Shown: positions 13,501 through 25,088 of the stretch, in pieces
How positions within the stretch are numbered: the first letter of the stretch is position 1
Layout: every line of letters starts with the position of its first letter
Assembly: GCA_024305745.1 (NCBI GenBank)
Contig: JAHRBS010000001.1
Location: 682,001-746,000 of the forward strand
Reading direction: 5' to 3'
Origin: Polyporus tsugae
Lineage: Eukaryota > Basidiomycota > Agaricomycetes > Polyporales > Polyporaceae
Length of the DNA: 64,000 bases
Position numbers and translations under genes: made by a program
Notes under the pieces: generated by a model
Told to the model about the DNA's origin: nothing
Database searches by the model: none
What the model saw: only the letters and a program-made list of their open reading frames with translations

Positions 13501-13558
13501 CGGGCATCGAAGGCGTAGTCGGTGGGGTCAAGAATGTCTCGCTGTCGGGGGACTGCAT
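10532..13558 (-). CDS. NAD(+) kinase with long N- and C-terminal extensions
   Basis: Model complement(join(10532..11475, 11529..11718, 11772..11848, 11901..12354, 12423..12663, 12727..12865, 12952..13558)), 883 aa. It phosphorylates NAD+ (or NADH) to make NADP(H). The catalytic core starts near residue 200. The nucleotide-binding [14 protein letters not shown] is split by an intron just before the Leu. The second hallmark block reads [20 protein letters not shown] and continues into [21 protein letters not shown]. About 200 Ser/Thr/Pro-rich residues precede the core. After [13 protein letters not shown] there is a tail of about 300 residues with acidic [11 protein letters not shown] runs and an RS-rich end, which ordinary NAD kinases lack. 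All seven exons close in phase. A TATATAAA-like element lies about 100 bases upstream of the ATG. Confidence 0.93.
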
Positions 13559-14994
13559 CGCAGGGCCCAGATGATTCTACGTGAGAGAGGATTGCCAAGG
13601 CGCGAGGGAATGGAGAGAGAGGCTAGAGCTTAGGAGCGGGCCTTGCTGGGCTACGGATTGTATATAAAGGCCGCTAGGGGAGGCCCAACGTAAACGTAAA
13701 GCCAGGGCAGACGATGTTGTCCAGACAACAGCGCGGCGCTGGAGACGTTCAACAAGGTGCCCATCGTCTGAAGACTTCATCCGAACTCAGAACCGTGACC
13801 GCCGTCGCGGCCGATTGGTCCACTTACTTCGTCATCGCTTATCCCTTACTTATCTTATGAACTCTCACAGTATCCTGCTTTCCTAATCCCTTCTCAACAC
13901 CGTCCTTACTGTTTTGAAACCGGCTAATAATCCCGCTTAAAGTAAAAGATACCCTTCAGAACGTCCTCCTTCCACTGCACTTGTCATCCTCCCACCATCA
14001 TGATCTGCGATGCCAGCACAACCCCGAACGTGATCTCCTCTCATCTCCCCAGCACCTCGAGTTGGGATCCCGGTCAATAATCCCAGCACTTGCGGTGCTT
14101 CCATCACTGCTCCTAGCAGCAAGTGCCTGAGGCGGCCAGTGCTCATCGTGTTGATGGTCGCGGTTGCTTGCAAGACAGGAGTTAAACAGCAGGCTCGAAA
14201 CACAGTGAGTTGACAGTTGGGCTGTATCACGATATGTTTGTATTGTCAGTATCCCAACTAGAGCACTGCTGTCGGAAGGGCTCAGGCATGTGAGAAAGGC
14301 TGCTGTAGTCCGTACGTGTTGGGTCCGTGGACGGTGGGACGCTATCACAGCTTTTTGATCAATGCGCTGGGCGGAATGCGAAACTTTCAAATTTTCAAGG
14401 CTTCAGCTTGAACCTTGACAATGAGAGCGCGAGCACTGCTTGAGCTCGGATATCGATCCTGAGCTGACAGTCGTCGTCGCTATCGTCTGCGGAAACAAAT
14501 GCACGATCGCAACCATGTCCGGACTGTTCGCAGTTCCCACTTAGAGTCAAACCCAAACTTCAAGGAAGGTCCTTCTCATGGGAATGCCACAGGTCCAGCT
14601 AGATCCACTGTATGACATCTAACCTTATGTCTCTCAGTCAAACTGACAGTGGCCACCAGGTAGTCAACGCACGTGTTTCCGTGCAACGCTCATCAGTCGC
14701 TTCTCCATATCGATATCGGTACGGTTGTAACTTGCCGATGTCCCCTTTCTTGCAAGCCTTTCCCTCGTCGATCCGTACTGAATCCTGTGCGGGTGCGCTC
14801 TACACGACCACCGCCATTGAATATCGGATCAGCCAAGACAAGCGTCGAATTCACCCCGCGCGCCGCCCTGTGCACCCGCGATGCGCATATGTCTTAAACG
14901 TCAGGTGGTGTCGAAGCAAGGGACGCCGCATGCATCGTTCCCTCAAATAGCGGGCTTGACACCTTCTCTCCGTTTCCCGTGCTGCCGGACCAGC
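13559..14994. other. Divergent intergenic (NAD kinase / PLC-like gene)
   Basis: About 1.5 kb between two divergent genes. It holds a TATATAAAGG-type element at 13661-13670 that can serve the minus-strand NAD kinase. No coding signal beyond short random frames. Confidence 0.5.
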
Positions 14995-15004
14995 CATATT
15001 AAAG
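14994..15004 (+). promoter_or_regulatory. TATA-like element of the PLC-like gene
   Basis: CATATTAAAG about 65-70 bases before the ATG at 15068, in the usual position for a fungal TATA element. Assigned by position only. Confidence 0.35.
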
Positions 15005-15067
15005 CCCGTTCCTATCTTCGCGTCCCCGCTCCTCGCGTCCACCCTCGTTCGTCTTCCGTTCCCGACC

Positions 15068-16492
15068 ATGCGCACTGCGTCGTTCCTCCTCAGCCTCGCG
15101 GCCGTTGTAGCCTCAGTCAAGGGTGCCATTGTCCCGCAAAGAAGGTACGCACTCAACTCGTACTTCCCACGTTCGGCTTCGCCTTCCCAGTCTGTACCGC
15201 AGCCGGCAGCCGGCAGCCATGCTAACTGTCGTGAGCGCGACGAGGACGTGTCCACCGTACATTGGCTGGTCGCTGACTTTCTCTTTCTCACGGTAGAGCG
15301 GACCGCCTTTGCAACGGGCACGCAGAACTTTGCAATCGGAGCTATGGCAACGTGACGTTCCTTGGAGGTGAGTAGCAACGTGCGTCGCTGCGCAGCAGAG
15401 GCTGACGTCTGCGTTTAGCACACGATTCGTTCGCGTTCAGCGAGGATCCCTTCGCTCGTGAGTGACCATCTTTATTTGGGTTTGTCTGGCAGTGGGTGAC
15501 GGCCCCCATTACCCAGTTGCTGCCGACCAGCGGGTGGACATTCCTTCTCAGCTCAATCTTGGCGCTCGCTTGCTCCAAGCACAGGCACATGTGTTGGTCC
15601 TCTCTGACTTCTGCAAGTATTTATGCTGAATGACCTATTTTAGTAACGATGGCGTCCTTCACTTCTGCCACACGAGCTGCGTAAGTCCCCATTTCCGTCC
15701 GTTCCTATCAAGCCAACTCGACTGAACGTCAACTTACACTAGGCCTTGTTTGATGGCGGAACTGTCGAGGCTTACCTGGAGAAAGTTAACACTTTCCTGA
15801 CGGCGAACCCTGACGAAGTCCTCACGCTCATCTTCACCAACCCGGAGGGCGCATCTCTCGAGGACCTTTGGGACCCTGCCTTCCAGAAGTCGGGCATCGC
15901 CTCCCTTGCGTACGTGCCACCCAGCATTCCCGTCAAGCAGAGTGCTGTGAGTATCATCCGTCCTCCTTAAACAGCACGAAACATGCGTCTAACCCCGCTG
16001 CCTTATAGTGGCCCACGCTCGGCGAGCTGATCGACAGCGGCAAGCGAGTTGTGGTGTTCCTCGACGCCGGCGCGGACAGCGACCGATCCGTGCCGTACAT
16101 CCTTCCCGAGTTCCCCATGATCTGGGAGACGCCATTCTCTGTCACGGACTCCAAGTTCCCTTGCTCGGTCGACCGCATCAGCGGCCCGCTCGGGACCACG
16201 GACCACATGTACATGATCAACCACTCGCTGAACAAGAACATCTTCGACACGGGCGTCATCGTCTCCGACCCTATAGACGCGAAGACGACCAATGGCGTTG
16301 CCTCGTCAGTACTGCCTTTGCCTACTATAGGAATGCGGAGTTGTGGCTGACATTGTTGTTTGCAGGATATTGGCAAACGCGGCGGGCTGCGAGGGCTTCG
16401 CGGCCGGCCGGGCCCCCAACTTCGTGCTGCTCGACTTCGTGAACATCGGCGACGGTCTCGAGGCGGTCAACCAGCTGAACGGGCTGGCGTGA
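15068..16492 (+). CDS. Secreted PLC-like phosphodiesterase (PI-PLC X-type TIM barrel)
   Basis: Model join(15068..15144, 15297..15367, 15419..15457, 15517..15592, 15644..15680, 15743..15946, 16009..16304, 16366..16492), 308 aa. A signal peptide (MRTASFLLSLAAVVASVKG) leads into CNGHAELCNRSYGNVTFLG and AHDSF. That His matches the first catalytic His of the PLC-like superfamily, and a second candidate His is in VLHFCHTSC. Further family blocks are DIPSQLNLGARLLQAQAH and RVVVFLDAGAD. Fungal members are extracellular phosphodiesterases of uncertain substrate. The long Ser-rich, GPI-signal-like tail found in many relatives is absent, since the protein stops at LNGLA, so free secretion is likelier than anchoring. 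Several exons are only 37-76 nt long. Confidence 0.9.
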
Positions 16493-18376
16493 GTACCATC
16501 ATTGCATGCATGGCTATGTATACCCCCATACCCTTTCTTCCTTCTGTCGCCCATTTCATCCCTGCTTTTATCCTTAATGCTTTGAGGGATGGGAGATTCC
16601 GTTGCACCCGTCGTATTGTCCCGTTACAGTGGACGCTGAGCGGTCTGGCTTGCCTGCGCATTGCATCGCATCATACCGGATTGCAGAGGGAAGAATTCGA
16701 CTTCAAGCGCGATGTCGATGTTACGATCGCCGGGATGGACACATGGATTGGCTGTAGTAGTAACAGCAATGTCGCTCGTTTTAGTTCAAGAGTACTAGTA
16801 CCGTTTGCATTGGGCTCCGTCGGTGCGGTATTTCCGCCACGAGTCTGACGATTGTGCGAGTGTGTTGACCGACCACAGAGTACACGACGAGCGCTAATAA
16901 ACACAACGCTCGTCATGACGTCTACCTCAGCTTGACCTCAGCCAGCCTCAGCCACGAACCTGGCGGTCAGCCCGACAGGATTCAGGTTGACTTAGCTCAG
17001 GTGTTCTTCCGTCACGACCTGCCAGCTTCTAGCTGTCTTGAAGCGAATTGCTGGGATTTCGAACGATTGCGCAGCAGTTCTTTCTCCGGGTCGGGGAAAC
17101 TACCAAGATACGGTACACCTCGTGGCCCACCCCGCTCTGGGAAACCTGCCACGATCTGCAGTGCTGGCCTCATCTGGTGCATGGTCGGGCCCTGCTGCGC
17201 GCCTCCCCTTTGAAGACGTCCTGACTTCTGTCCGAGACACGCGCTTGCGAACACCGGATCCTCTTCGACAAGCCGACTCTGCTCCGAGTCGGGCGGCGTG
17301 GGCACTGAGCAGCGGACGTCTCGGACATCCCTGTTGCTCCAATCCCTCTACTACCGCCACCCCCACTGCATGCTAGCGCTCTGGAGATTTGATGCCTTAG
17401 ACATCTCATGTGGCCTTCGAACACGCGCAAATGGCGTCGGCGCGCCCCCCCCCCGGCTTGAAACGGAACGAGGTCTGGCAACCTTAATGTTAACGTTAAC
17501 GTGCACCTTTGTCATTGTGTACAACTAACTCAACATACAGCCCGTCCCATGTGGCATGTGCAAAACGCTTAGCGGCTTGCATCTGTGCCCCGGCCTCCTC
17601 GTTCTCCTTGACAGGACTCCACGGCCAGCACGTTGGCACAATCCATGCATTCATACCGAGAAATAGGACGACAAAAATAACGTCCGACGTCACACCCTCC
17701 GCGACTATATGCGCCCGCGGGGGTACGATCGTTTCCCCACGAGCGCAACAATGCATTGACGCAAGCCAAGAGCGTCCACGCTAGCAGTAACGTCGGCATA
17801 ATCGTGGAAATCCGAGCCTTGCTCTAACGGGACATTTGTCGCAGGGGATCCCACCGCCCGCTGCGTGACCTGCTGTCCCCCTCTCCCCGCGCAAACTGCC
17901 GGCCAAACTCAACTCAGTGCGTTCTTGCGTTCTCAAGGCGATCTGGGCAGAGACGCGCCCTTCTGCGCACCTTCCTCCAGCTCTTCCAGACGTCGCTGCG
18001 CCCCCTGCCCGGTATCGTCGCTGCGCTTTGCAGCCTACGGCCCTGCGGTCGCGCGGAGACGGAGGCACGGATGCGGGCCGTCGCATCGACGCGCGGACGC
18101 CCTCTTCCCTACCCAGCTTCGGTATGGAAATGTGCCGTTTCGGCAGCACACGTCGCACATACTGAATATCGGTGGCCCTCGCTGCCCCCGATGCTTCCTG
18201 CCTTCCCTTCTGCTCTTTCCCCCCTTAATAAGGCCGCTCGCGCCCGGAGCCAACAGCCTCCCTCCCTCCCCGCACTCCCCGGCTGACCCCTCCTGGTCAC
18301 TCCTCTCCTTTGCGCTGCTGTGTTCTCCCTGTCCTTGTCCCGCCCTGTTTTCCCGAGCTCATCCCGTTCTTCGGCC
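16493..18376. other. Intergenic, no gene seen
   Basis: About 1.9 kb. It contains a poly-C run near 17445-17456, a perfect 12-bp palindrome (two HpaI-like GTTAAC halves) at about 17489-17500, and pyrimidine-rich promoter DNA in the last 300 bases. No frame carries a recognisable domain. Confidence 0.45.
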
Positions 18377-20515
18377 ATGGTTGATCAGCCTGGCCTGGTC
18401 GCGCATGTCATTGACGAGCTGATCGTATCCGTGCGCGATATCCGTCTCACCCAGCTCGTGTCATGTGAGTGCTTCCCTCTGCAGCCGCATCCTTCTCGCG
18501 TCCCAACAAACCTTGTCCTCGTCTAGTCGTGACCGCAACGATCGTCGTGTATGATTATCGTGCGTATTGGCAGGAGGCCCTACATGGGGGGTGTATGCGC
18601 TTGCTGAGCACGCTCGCCCGGCAGTTGTATGTATTGAACGAGAAGTGGAGCTGATATGGGTAAGTGGTGTGTCTCTTCCTCCGCGCCCGGAAACGACGCT
18701 GACACCTCAATGCAGAAGAAGCGGTGGTCCGTAATTAAGCTTGCCTTTCTATGGGTACGTCACCTCCGCCCCCATCCCCGCACAAAGGCCTGAGTTCACT
18801 TCGTTTCCGTGCGGCAGCATCGATATTTTGGGCTTCTGTGTGTATTGTGAGTGCGCCCGTAGTGGTTTCCATGCAGACGTCAGATGGGACGGTCGACCTC
18901 ACTCCACCCGCCCGCGGGGGACGTCCGTCAGATTCCAGGCATACGGTCAGCATATATCAGTTCGATCTCCGTGCGAGTGGTGGCACTGAATGCATGCGTG
19001 CCGGCACGTCAGCCTTGAACTCGCCCGCCATTAACGATGAAGTGAGTGCGGTTTATCACGCCACCGTCTGCGCCGCGGCACGAGTCTGACCGGAGCAGTT
19101 GTAAGGGGAACCGAATAGCTACTCTGCGGGTTGGATGAACTGCTCTTTCTTACGCACAGCTGCTCGTTTTGGTTTTACTGGGAGACGTGGGGATACTGCG
19201 GCATTCTCTTCACCTCAGAAGGTGAGATTTACAGTCGGAATGCATGGAAGTTGATCGCGTCATGCGGGGGGGAATCTAATGTGTTCTGTCCACAGCCGTA
19301 CTGCTCCTATGGATCTACGTGGTATACAACAAAAACAAATGGATCCTGGCCCTCATGGGCATCTGCTACATCGGAGAAGTCGCGAGCGTTGTGACTATCC
19401 TCACGATTTCATTCTCAGGCTTTCAAGGTATGATATCCGCCTTGCGTGGAAATGCGCCCATGCTTTGACTCACTTCTTCTGCAGTGAGAGCCTTCCATGC
19501 CAATCCTGACATCAACTACTGCGTTCTTTCACATATCGGAAGACCATTCCCACTCCTTTGGGTGCCCATCCTTGCGTATGATTCTTTACTACTCTTACTT
19601 TTCCTCTATCGTGGGTGTGCGGGAGCTTCGCCAAACTCCAGCTGGAGATGGGCCTACAAGTACGATGGCCTGCTGGATATGATTTACAGGCACTCACTGC
19701 TCAACTTCCTCGCGTAAGCGTCCCAAATCTGCGTATGCAGAGGAGAGAAGGGCTCATCCGTATATCTGGCCGCAGGATCTTCGCATCATACCTCGCATGC
19801 GCAATCATATGGCTCCTTTTCAGCGTATGCTGCTTCTTCTCCTTCACATTGCTGTGCAACCCAAACTCACGCACCGTCCTCCCATCACATGACCATGCCC
19901 CGTAAATAGCCCGGCCTGTACCAACCCCCCGTCGGCTTCGCGCTCGCGCTGAGCATCACGAACTGCACCCGCCTCCTCCTCAACATCCGACGCGCCTACT
20001 ACTCGGGCGTCGGCGACCCCATCCTCTTGAACATCCGCGATATCCCACCCACCGGCACCAATACCCCCGTCACGCTCGACCTCCCCCTGCAGGTCCCCAT
20101 GTCGCCCTTCACCGCGTCCTCCGCCATCTCCGCGTTCACGCAATGCTCGGAAACGACGCTGCGCGAGCTGACCCAATCTCCTACCAGCCCCCTCGCCGCC
20201 GCCGCGGCGCGCGCAAGCCCGAGTCCGTCGATCCGGGCCCCGCGCACGACCTTCGGGCGCGAGCCGCAACATCACCATTATCATGTGCACGGGCGACACC
20301 TCGCCCCGACGCCCCTCTCAATTTCCGATCCCCCACCGCCATCGGCGGCGACGTCGACGGAGACGCTGCGGCCGCGCAACGCGAGCGAGTACCCGCGGGG
20401 GAGCTGGCGGGTGTACCTCTCGCCGGAGGAGACGGAGCCGGACTGGTGGCACGTCGAGCTGCACGATATGCACGCGGATCCCCCAGGGGACGTCTCGTTT
20501 GGCGAGGCGGTTTGA
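18377..20515 (+). CDS. DUF6533 multi-spanning membrane protein (one internal exon unresolved)
   Basis: Exons placed: 18377..18464, 18527..18559, 18625..18659, 18716..18754, 18818..18846, then 19160..19221, 19296..19427, 19485..19713, 19776..19824, 19910..20515. The N-terminal TIVVYDY plus EREVELIWKKRW signature is the DUF6533 hallmark. It is followed by hydrophobic segments (FWFYWETWGYCGILF, LLLWIYVVYN, GEVASVVTILTISF, LLLLLFLYR, LACAIIWLLFS) consistent with about seven membrane spans, and a long Ser/Pro-rich cytoplasmic-type tail. The family is expanded in Agaricomycetes and its function is unknown. Joining 18846 to 19160 keeps frame but skips about 15 residues expected between spans 2 and 3. 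A stretch at about 19014-19040 encoding LNSPAINDE looks like the missing piece, yet its phase does not fit, so either my splice choice is wrong or the gene is damaged there. Confidence 0.78.
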
Positions 20516-23179
20516 TGTTTGACTTCTTTCGCTTTGGGGGGGGGAGGGGGGAATTGCGGATACCTGTTTGTTTGTTTATACCGATGCATGTACTGTACTT
20601 AGTATGAAGAGGGCGAAGACGTCTTCTGATTCGTTCGCCCCTTCGTGGGTGCCAGTCGTACCCGTGTTGTTGTACATATGTATGTATATGTTGTACTATC
20701 TGTGGCTAGACCTTGGCCACGGGTCGTGGTGTGCTGTAGCATACCTATGTTCCGCTCTCCAAGCACAAGATCAGATCTTCCTCTTCCATGAGTGGCACGA
20801 ACGGTGAACCAGATGGGTGCGAGATGCTCACAAGGTATCTCGTAAGTGTGATGGAAGGCGCGTGTTGTCTCTCAGCGGAGTCTCCGTACCCGGCTGACAT
20901 AAGTTTGACATAACTGGATGTCGATCCCAGCAAACCGGGGATACTTAGGCCGAGAGTCCGAGACGAGGACACGGTGTCTTGAGTAGACGCCGCATTTTCC
21001 GAGTCGCCTTCGCGGGAAGCAACTTCATTATACCGGAGTTGTCTAGATCCGTGCTCAGTAGATCATCCGGGAGGTTGCAAGTTGCAGCCAGAGCTCGAGC
21101 TCACCTCATCACACCAGATACGACCATCTGGTGGACTCTGAAACGCAGGATCGATGCCTGTGCAACAGTTCATATGTCGGCCTTCCTCGGCGGAGCCCTG
21201 CTATTGTCTGCGTCGGCGGCACATCCGCATGCATCTGCACGGAGAGATACGGCATCGAAATCTCGAGTACCGCCCTCCTCGTCTCCCAACAAACCTAGAA
21301 CTAGCGTCGTACCGTCAGCTCGGTCCCGTTTCCCCGGCAACAGCACACACCTTGGAGCTTCTCCCATAATTGAGAACCACCGTCATCTCCGTCTAGTCGG
21401 CGTTCGACAATAAGCCAACAAAATGGAATCACGATGAAAGGACCACATACCACTGACCGTGCACCGCAACCGCGCTCCTCCCTCCTCACTGATCAAAGCA
21501 GGAGCCCCGTCGCATCCTATCTGTCGAACAGATGCAGCCCTCGGCCTAAGTCCGAGTCAGAGTCAGAGTCGAGCGCGCTCTAGTCCTTGGAAAACGAGTC
21601 TCCCGTCGGCATCCCAAGCCAATGAGCACACGCTCCTCCTCCCGCGCCCGACGTCCAACGTCCTCGCCCGCCCCATCCCCAGCACCCTGAAGATGCGACC
21701 CCGCTTCTCATGCTGATGATACGTGGATGAGTCGCTGACGGCCCTGAGCCACCCCACGCACGCCTCCACGCGCCCAAATGCCAAAGAACGGCAGACCCGA
21801 CCGCAGAAGGCGCGGTCCAAGTCGCACAGGCACGCGCCCCGAGACAAAAAAAACGCAAGCACGAGGCTGCAACCGTCCGCGCGAGTCACCCTTCCCCCAT
21901 GTCCGTACCACTCGTCCGGGGCCGGTGCGCACACGACCTTGTGCCCAAACCGGCGCACAATAGCGAGGCGCCCGTCCGCATTCGGCGGACAATGGGTGAG
22001 GGCGGAGTTGACACGGTCCACGTGGCGCACGTGATGCACCCCACAACGCGTTCGCGAGAGGCTGATCGTGTTGCACATGGAGACCCCGGAGACTCCGTCG
22101 TTTGGTTTTCGCTCGGGGTGGATGGGACAAAGAAGCGCGCGTCGGGATCGTGGATGAGGGCGTCAACATCGGTTCTGGCGTCGGCAAATAGCACCACAGT
22201 GACAGTAGCAACGTTCGAGAGGGCAAGGACAAAACGCGGACTCACCTTGCACGCACCGCCGGACGCTCTGGTCGAGCACGCACACGTCGGGGGCTGGAGA
22301 CAAACGCCAGTTGGCCGTGGCCACCTGGCTGCGTTCTGTATTGCTGTCAACGGTCGTAACGATGACCTACTAGAATACACTAGGCTACGTGTGCGAGGTC
22401 CATGACAGGACAGTGGTAGCAAGTGACGGTGTTCGAACGCACGGGGGATGCAAAACTTGACGAGGATGGAGGGAAGAGCGAGGGCCAAAAGAAATGAAGC
22501 ATGGGGTAGGGGGAGGGGAAGCAATGAGAAAAAATAAAGACAGACGGGGGGAAGAGGGGAAGAGAGGAGCATGGATGACAGTGATGGAAAGTGGAGGGGA
22601 AGGGATAATCGATTGATGAAGAAGAAAACAAGGAATACGGAGCAAGACGGTGAGATAGCAGTGTATGTACGACGAGGAACGAACGAACACCAGGGAGGAT
22701 GATAGTCAGATAGCACGAGTCAATAATGTAGATGCAGGTGCAAGTCGTGGGGGCGTAAGCGTGTCGTGATAGATGTTGCGACTAGGATATATGCGATAGA
22801 TGTGACGAGCCTGAGCAGACAGAGATAGCGAGGTGGAGATCCGGGTGAGACAAAACGCTCAGCGGCGACGGGAGCAGAATAAGTCAAGGGGCGGAGTATA
22901 TAGATGGGGGAAGGGGTTGAGCGGACGAGAGGAGCAAAATGGAAGTGGATGGATAGCGAACCAAAACAGGGCAAGCAACCGGACCTCGAAAGCCTTAGTT
23001 TACAAACCGAGATTAACGACGAAAGCAGGAGAGGAAAACATGTAATAGGTCTGTCACGCTGCTAGGAAGAGTGACCATGAGTCCGTTATCGAGCAGCGTA
23101 TAGAGGATTCACTCACAAGACGAGGGACGAGAGGCACATGCGCGACGCCCTGCGTCGCGCTCCAAGCAACGACGTGCGC
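20516..23179. other. Long convergent intergenic with possible unassigned coding
   Basis: 2.66 kb between two converging genes, unusually long for this window. It has a G-rich run at about 20534-20552 (probable 3' UTR), two CACGTG E-boxes 9 bases apart at 22019-22024 and 22028-22033, and a purine-rich plus strand at about 22460-22680. On the minus strand about 21563-22400 carries GC3-rich open frames and a good GTGAGT donor, but I recognise no family there. Confidence 0.4.
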
Positions 23180-25088
23180 CTAGTCAGAGTCACTGAGGTG
23201 CGACATGCGCCCAGCATATCTTGCACCGACGCGTCTCCTTCCAACGTTGGCAGCACCGCCCGGGGGCACGTACCGGGGAGGCGCATAGCCAGGTGCGGCC
23301 GCAGGTGCGCTGGCCACAGGAGTGGGCGCGGGCTGGGCGAGTGGTGCGCCAGGGTAGGTGTAGCTGGGCTCCATTTGAACGGGAGTCTGAACGGCGGAGA
23401 TGTCCGTGACCGAGATGGGGCGCATCGGGGTGGGCATCGCGAGCTCGGGCTGCTCCATGAACATCTGGTACATCGACGCGTCGAACCCCTGATCTTGCGG
23501 CTGTGGTTGCATGGGCGTAAAATCCGCAGGAGAGAACATGTTGTTGGGGTCTGCGATGTACTGTGGGGGTGCTATGCCCTGCGGGATGAGAGTAGCGGCG
23601 AGCTGGGGGTACTGCGCGAGGATCTGCCTCCCGAGGTTGGCGTAGAAATCGGGGTCAGCGAGAGACATGGTATCGTGGGGATGCGCGTTGACGAACGCGG
23701 CGAAGTCTTCGAGAGTGGATCCCTGAGCCACGCCGGGGGAGGGTAATCCCGCCTCAGCTGCGCGATCCTCCATCGTCTCGTGTAGCTCTGGCATGTCCAG
23801 CATTGACGCCAGCTGATCGGCAGGAGTGTGGAGCACTGGCTGCTCCCCCACGGTAGCAAAGTGTTGAGAAAAGGCGTCAATGTCCAACTCAAGCTCACCC
23901 GGGGGAGAGTTGGCAGAACCCATATGCGGTGCCGACGCTGAAAGGTCAAAGATCGCACCGATGCTCGTGGCATCGACGTTGAACTGGTCGTTCTGGTGAG
24001 GCGCGAGGAGGGGGTCGAAGGGAGGAAGCGGAAATCTCATATCCGACACGTCCTGCTAAAAATAACGCGTCAAACACCACACTTACAACGTGCATGACCT
24101 GTTGACTCACCTGCAGTAGCAAAGGATCCTGCAAGGGCGTGTTCCAGGCGGCTTGGAAGTCCGGAAGGGGAGTGAAGGGCTGGTATGCCGAGTCCGGAGG
24201 CCCGGGCTGCCAGTTTTCCCCATCGGAGTATGAGGGCGGAGATTCGCTTGGAGTGGAGGACGAGGGGGAGAGTAGGGTGTACGAAGAGTGTCGAGAAGGC
24301 ACTGGGGAATGCACGAAGGTCGATGGATATGCAGGCGGTGGTGGTTGTGTGGGCGGAGATGATAACGGGGATGGAACGTGAGGATGCCATGCTTGCGACG
24401 CATCGTAGGGGGTTGGGGCAAGTCGTGATGACGAACGAAGGGGCGAACTACGCGCAGAGGGAGACGAGCTCGACGAAGAGGCTGAGCTGCTCGAGATGCT
24501 CGAACTGGAAGGGGACTGGGGGTCGTAGTCGATCGGGGGTGACGGGCCGCAGCCGCGCTCGATCGGCTCAACCGCCACGCGAGGCACAGCAACGGTTTGA
24601 GTCTTTGTAGCGGTATGCTCGGCTGGTAGCGGCTCCATGTTCTCGAGCTTGACATTGGAGCCGGAGGGAGGAGAGGGGTACGAGGGCTCACGAGAACGAC
24701 CATACGAAGTGCGTGGGGCAGTCCTGGCAGCCTTAGCTTCCTCCCGGGCCTTCTTCTTCGCCTCCTTCTCCTCAGCACGCATCTTCTCCTTCGCTTCCTT
24801 GGACATGGGATTGTACTTGTAATCCGGATACCGTTTCTTATGCTCAGCTTTTGCGATGGCGGCACGCTTCTCGTACTCGAGCTTGATGGGGTCATCCTCC
24901 TGCTTCCAGCGGAGCGCGATTAGGCGTGAGATGTCGGCTTGCTTGACGGGGGGGTCGTTGGGTGAGCGGCCAGCCTTCCACTCATTGAGGCGGTCGCCAC
25001 GGTAGATGATCCACGCGTTTGGGGGACGGGGGATCTTCTCGGGCTTGGGTTCCTCGTCGGCTTCGCGGTGTGGTGGTGCCTTAGGCAT
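23180..25088 (-). CDS. HMG-box transcription factor (MATA_HMG-like)
   Basis: Model complement(join(23180..24052, 24111..25088)), 616 aa, with one 58-bp intron in phase 0. Residues about 19-97 form an HMG box: PRPPNAWIIYR, then KQADISRLIALRWKQE and EKRAAIAKAEHKKRYPDYKY. This is the sequence-specific MATA/SOX-like class, which bends DNA at short A/T-rich sites. A Lys/Glu/Ala-rich helix follows (about 98-120), then long Ser/Pro-rich low complexity with poly-Ser runs and a Gln/Pro/Ala-rich C-terminal region typical of activation domains. Basidiomycete relatives include pheromone-response and sexual-development regulators. Which subfamily this is cannot be settled by eye, and no mating-type genes are seen nearby. 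A TATAAG-like element lies about 165 bases upstream on the minus strand. Confidence 0.88.

Noticed and set aside
17445..17500. Poly-C run and HpaI-type palindrome as a possible origin or regulatory site
   Set aside because: Short, simple sequences with no conserved context; both can arise by chance in 64 kb.
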